Shown here: positions 56,601 through 61,122 of the stretch, one piece after another
Layout: each line of letters begins with the position of its first letter
Position numbering within the stretch: position 1 is the stretch's first letter
DNA from: Ochotona curzoniae
Taxonomy: Eukaryota; Chordata; Mammalia; Lagomorpha; Ochotonidae
NCBI RefSeq assembly: GCF_017591425.1
Contig: NW_024466421.1
Location: forward strand, 744,001 to 808,000
Length of the DNA stretch: 64,000 nucleotides
Direction: 5' to 3'
Program-made: the position numbers and the translations under genes
Notes under the pieces: generated by a model
Seen by the model: only the letters and a program-made list of their open reading frames with translations
Databases searched by the model: none
What the model was told of the DNA's origin: nothing

Positions 56601-59600
56601 GGGAGGTTTCTGTCTCTGATTTGGAGTAAGACATGCACACAAGCAGGTGACCTTGACATGAATGTGTAAGTGATCTTAAGGAGGGCAGCGCCTGGTCAGT
56701 GTGAAGGTCAAGGCTTGCTGTCCCTTCGCATGTCGGCGGCCCTGGTCATGGTCCCCCACCCCCTGCAGTGACACCTTCTGTCCCATGCTTTTGCAGGGCT
56801 CCCTGCGCTGGTCGTGGCCATTTCTGTGGGGTTCACCAAGGCCAAGGGGTACAGCACCGTGAGCTAGTGAGTCGTTGGGGGAGGGAGCTTGTGTCACCCT
56901 GGGCGGGACTGAGCGGGAACTCTGGGCCCAGCAGATGCATGCCCACAGGGAGCCCTCGGGCAGGCCCATTTCGCAGATGAACTCCCTGAGGCCAAGAAAG
57001 ATCAGGAAGGCTGGGTCCTGGGGGATCTGGGTGGGGCAGGTGGAGGCAAGGGTCCTGGCAGGAACCGAACGTGGGGATCGAGCACCCAGCAGTGGGGGCG
57101 AGCGCTCAGGGCAGATGCAAGAGCAGCCTCCCAGAAGAGGGAGGAGGCGAGGACTGTGCAAGGTGCTCCCGGGGACAGAGTGAGCACGGGGAGGGGTCCC
57201 CTGCCAGGCCAGGAGCTCCTGGGGTGCCCTAGCAGCAGCAGGCAGGGCCTCTGCGAGCAATGCTGACCCCATGTCCTCCGCAGCTGCTGGCTGTCCCTGG
57301 AGGGAGGACTGCTCTACGCCTTCGTGGGACCGGCCGCAGCCGTGGTGCTGGTACCAACCTTCCCACATTGGGGTGTCCCAGCTATGCCCTCAGGGCTGCC
57401 TGCCACAAGGTGGGGGCGGGCAGGCTCTGCAGTCCCTTGCTGACCTTCCTGTCAGTTTGGAGGGAACAACAGCTTGACAGCAACCCCAGGACATCAGCGG
57501 GCACGGCTGCTGCACCTGCCAGGAAACCTGCAGACTGGGGGACCACTATGGGGGTGCACGGGTGGCTGACAGTCGAAGCGCACTGCGAGTCCTCCGCACA
57601 GCAGAGCTCAGGGACCCACAGGGACCTTCCTACCTGCTCCTGGGCTGAGCTTCGCAGCACGTCCCCTGGGCACGTGCAGGCAGGGCTCTTCCCTCAGCGC
57701 CTGTCCGCAGGGCTGCACCCCCGTTGGTTTGGGTCCTGGCGGAGTGTCACCAGGCAGCAAGATGCTCAGGGCCCCATCCCTAGATTAGTGGGGCACCACA
57801 GTGGCACACCTGGAAGCAGCCAGTGGGGGCCACCCTCTCTGGCAGGGCAGGGCTTGCTGGGAGCACCTGGGACTGGGGAGGAAGCGTGGAAGTGAGGAGC
57901 CCCAACTCACTGGCCCCTCACCCAGTGCCTGTGGTGGGAGGTGAGCGCTGTCCTCTCCGCTCTTGCTTTCCTGCAGTAGCCACTGCAGAAGCACTCCCGG
58001 GGGGCTCCCCCACCTCAGTCAGGCCTCAGAGGGGGTGGTGTCTGTTCCAGAACATTCTCTTTGGGAAGCCCAGGGCTGTGGAGCCGTCAGCTGCCTCTCT
58101 GTACCCCCAGCCTTGAGCTGCAGAGGGGTACCTGAGGCCAGCTGGGGCTGGGGACAGGAACTGGAACTCCCCACCCGGCAGACAGGGCACCCCCAGGGTG
58201 GGGGTCCTGTGCTGGCTGCTGTGGCTGGGCTACGGAGGGAATTAGGCAGTGCAATGCAAGCAGCTTGCCTGCTAGGGTGAGCCGTGCAGGCGGACCCCAG
58301 GCAGAGCCGGGACACGTTGGTAGGGCTGTTCTTGCCTACCACGAGGTGGGAGATGGAAGGAGCAGGGATGGTGAGGGGCGGGACAGGGGGCGTGTAGTCA
58401 GTGGGGCTCAGCTGTAGTCTGGCCTGCCCAGGTGTGGGGCCCGGGAGGTTGAGGGGCCGTTGGGTGGGCCCCACAGCCGCCTGTCTACCCGGCAGGTCAA
58501 CATGGTGATTGGGATCCTGGTGTTCAACAAGCTTGTGTCCAAAGATGGCATCACCGACAAGAAGCTGAAAGAGCGGGCAGGGTAGGGCCTGGTGCCGCTG
58601 CGGCTCCTCCCCGTCCCGGCTCCCAGGGTGCCCCTGCCTAGCCCAGCACACTCTCAGGAGTCATGGGACCGGATGCTCTGGGAGACGCTGCTTCTGCTGG
58701 CTCCCCAGGGAGGTGGGAGGGGATGTGGGGCCAAGAGGCACGGTCTGCCCCTCCCCACTGGAGTCTTGCCATGTGACCCCATCTATGTGGGTCCCGGAGT
58801 GACCCCTGTCCTGGGACATTTGTGGTGGGAAGGGAGCTGGCAAGGTGTGGGGCCCACAAGGATGGGTGCTGGGGTGGGGGCTGACCCTGGTGCTCCGAGC
58901 ATGCCTGCCTCACCTTCCCCCTGCCCGCTGCTCCATCTGTGTCCCGCGTGGGCCCCGCCCCCTCCCCTCTGTGCCAGTCTTGCTTGGTCATGGTCCCTGC
59001 CTTTCTGTCTGTCACTGTCTCTCTCTCGGCCCAGCACTTCCTGCTCTGCCAGGGCACCAGCTGGCCTGGCCGGGGCATCCTTATGTGGGGTCATGAGCCT
59101 GGTGCAATCTGTGGAGTGGGGAGCCCCTCCCAGGAGCCCCGCCTCTAGCAGGTGATCTAGCACACGGGATCACGCATCCACCGCAGTCCCGCCTGTGCCA
59201 GTGAGGCAGGGTCCATCTCTAGATTCCCCAAGGTCTAGGAAGTGGGTTGCTGGGACTGGGGCTCCCCAGTGCACCCATGGGTGCGCGGGCACAGGCACAG
59301 TGCACATGGTATAAACAGGAGTGAACACACAGCATGCAGGGTGCATGAACAGTGCCAGGGTACTGAGCACATGAGGGCACACAGAACACAAACATGGGTG
59401 GGGCAGACAGACACAGCACACAAGTGTATGTGGACACCGCAGGCGGGGGCACCCCATGTGCACCCAGGTATACGTGGGCGTCGACTCACAGGGTCAGTGG
59501 CATATGGTATAAAGCTGGGTGCGCACACACACACACATCTATTGCTGGGTGGCCACTGGCCAGTCCTGCCCCCACACAGGAGGGCTCATTTGGCCCACTT

Positions 59601-60620
59601 CCTTGCTGGTGCCCAGTGCCATGCCTGACCGGCAGGCTGAGCAGATCCCAGGGCAAGGAGTGTGCACTTGGCCGTTTCCAGAGCTGGGACCGTGAACATG
59701 GACATACTGACCTGGCACTGTCTGCCACCTCTGTGCCACCCCCTGATATCTGGCCTGGCTCCTGTAGGTGCAGGTGTGTGCTGGGCTTTGCCCCCCAGGC
59801 TCTGCTTCTGTTTCAGGATTTGAACTTCACTTGCAGTCAGCTCCTCGGGTGCAGAGTCCTCCCCGCCACCTCCAACACCGCCAGTAACGCCATGTTAGTT
59901 CCCTGCCGCCATGGCCGGCTCCGTGGCCCCCCACTATCTCGCATTCTGCCTCTTCTTGATTTCCCCTCTCATCTCTTCCATGTCTGCCTCTGCCCAGTGC
60001 CGCCCCAGGCACCTGCCCTGCCCCAGGAGGGGGCCCTGGGCAGCGCGTGGGGAGTGGGACAGGGGCTGTGGCTCTGCTTCTGGACACTTCTGAATGGTTC
60101 TGGAGTCTTCCTCAGCTCCACCTCGAGCTGCGGGGGTTGGCCCAGGGGCCAGGGAGGGGTGAGGTCGGGTGGGGCCTGCTGGCCCCAGGGAAGGTGTGGC
60201 TTCCCTGTGTCTACACCTGACTGCATGGGTGTGGGTGTGACCACAGCTATGAACATGTGTGTCTGAGTGTACATGTGATGTGTGTGAGTGTATGAAAGGA
60301 TAGCATGTGTGTGGTTCATGCCTGCAGGTGGTCACATTGATGAACATGTGTCTGCATCTGTGAGTGAGCACAGGTGAGCGTGTGTGTGTGTGACTGAATG
60401 GGTGAGCCTGTGTGTGTGACTGCACAGCTGAGACTGTGTGTGTGACTGAACATGTGAGCCTGTGTGTGTGTGTGTGACTGCACGGCTGAGCCTGTGTGTG
60501 TGTATGTGTGTCTGCATGGCTGAGCCTGTGTGTGTGTGTGTGTGTATGTGTGTGTGTGTCTGCATGGCTGAGCCTGTGTGTGTGTGTGTGTGTGTGTATG
60601 TGTGTCTGCATGGCTGAGCC

Positions 60621-60652
<32 letters not shown>

Positions 60653-60748
60653 TGTGTGTGTCTGCATGGCTGAGCCTGTGTGTGTGTATGTGTGTGTGTG
60701 TCTGCATGGCTGAGCCTCTGTGTGTGTGTGTGACTGCACGGCTGAGCC

Positions 60749-60782
<34 letters not shown>

Positions 60783-60805
60783 TCTGCATGGCTGAGCCTG
60801 TGTGT

Positions 60806-60838
<33 letters not shown>

Positions 60839-60861
60839 ACTGCACGGCTGAGCCTGTGTGT

Positions 60862-60898
<37 letters not shown>

Positions 60899-60974
60899 TG
60901 TGACTGCACGGCTGAGCCTGTGTGTGTGTATGTGTGTGTATGTGTGTGTGTGTGAGTGTGTCTGCACGGCTGAG

Positions 60975-61029
<55 letters not shown>

Positions 61030-61074
61030 CTGCACGGCTGAGCCTGTGTGTGTGTGTGTGACTGCATGGCTGAG

Positions 61075-61122
<48 letters not shown>

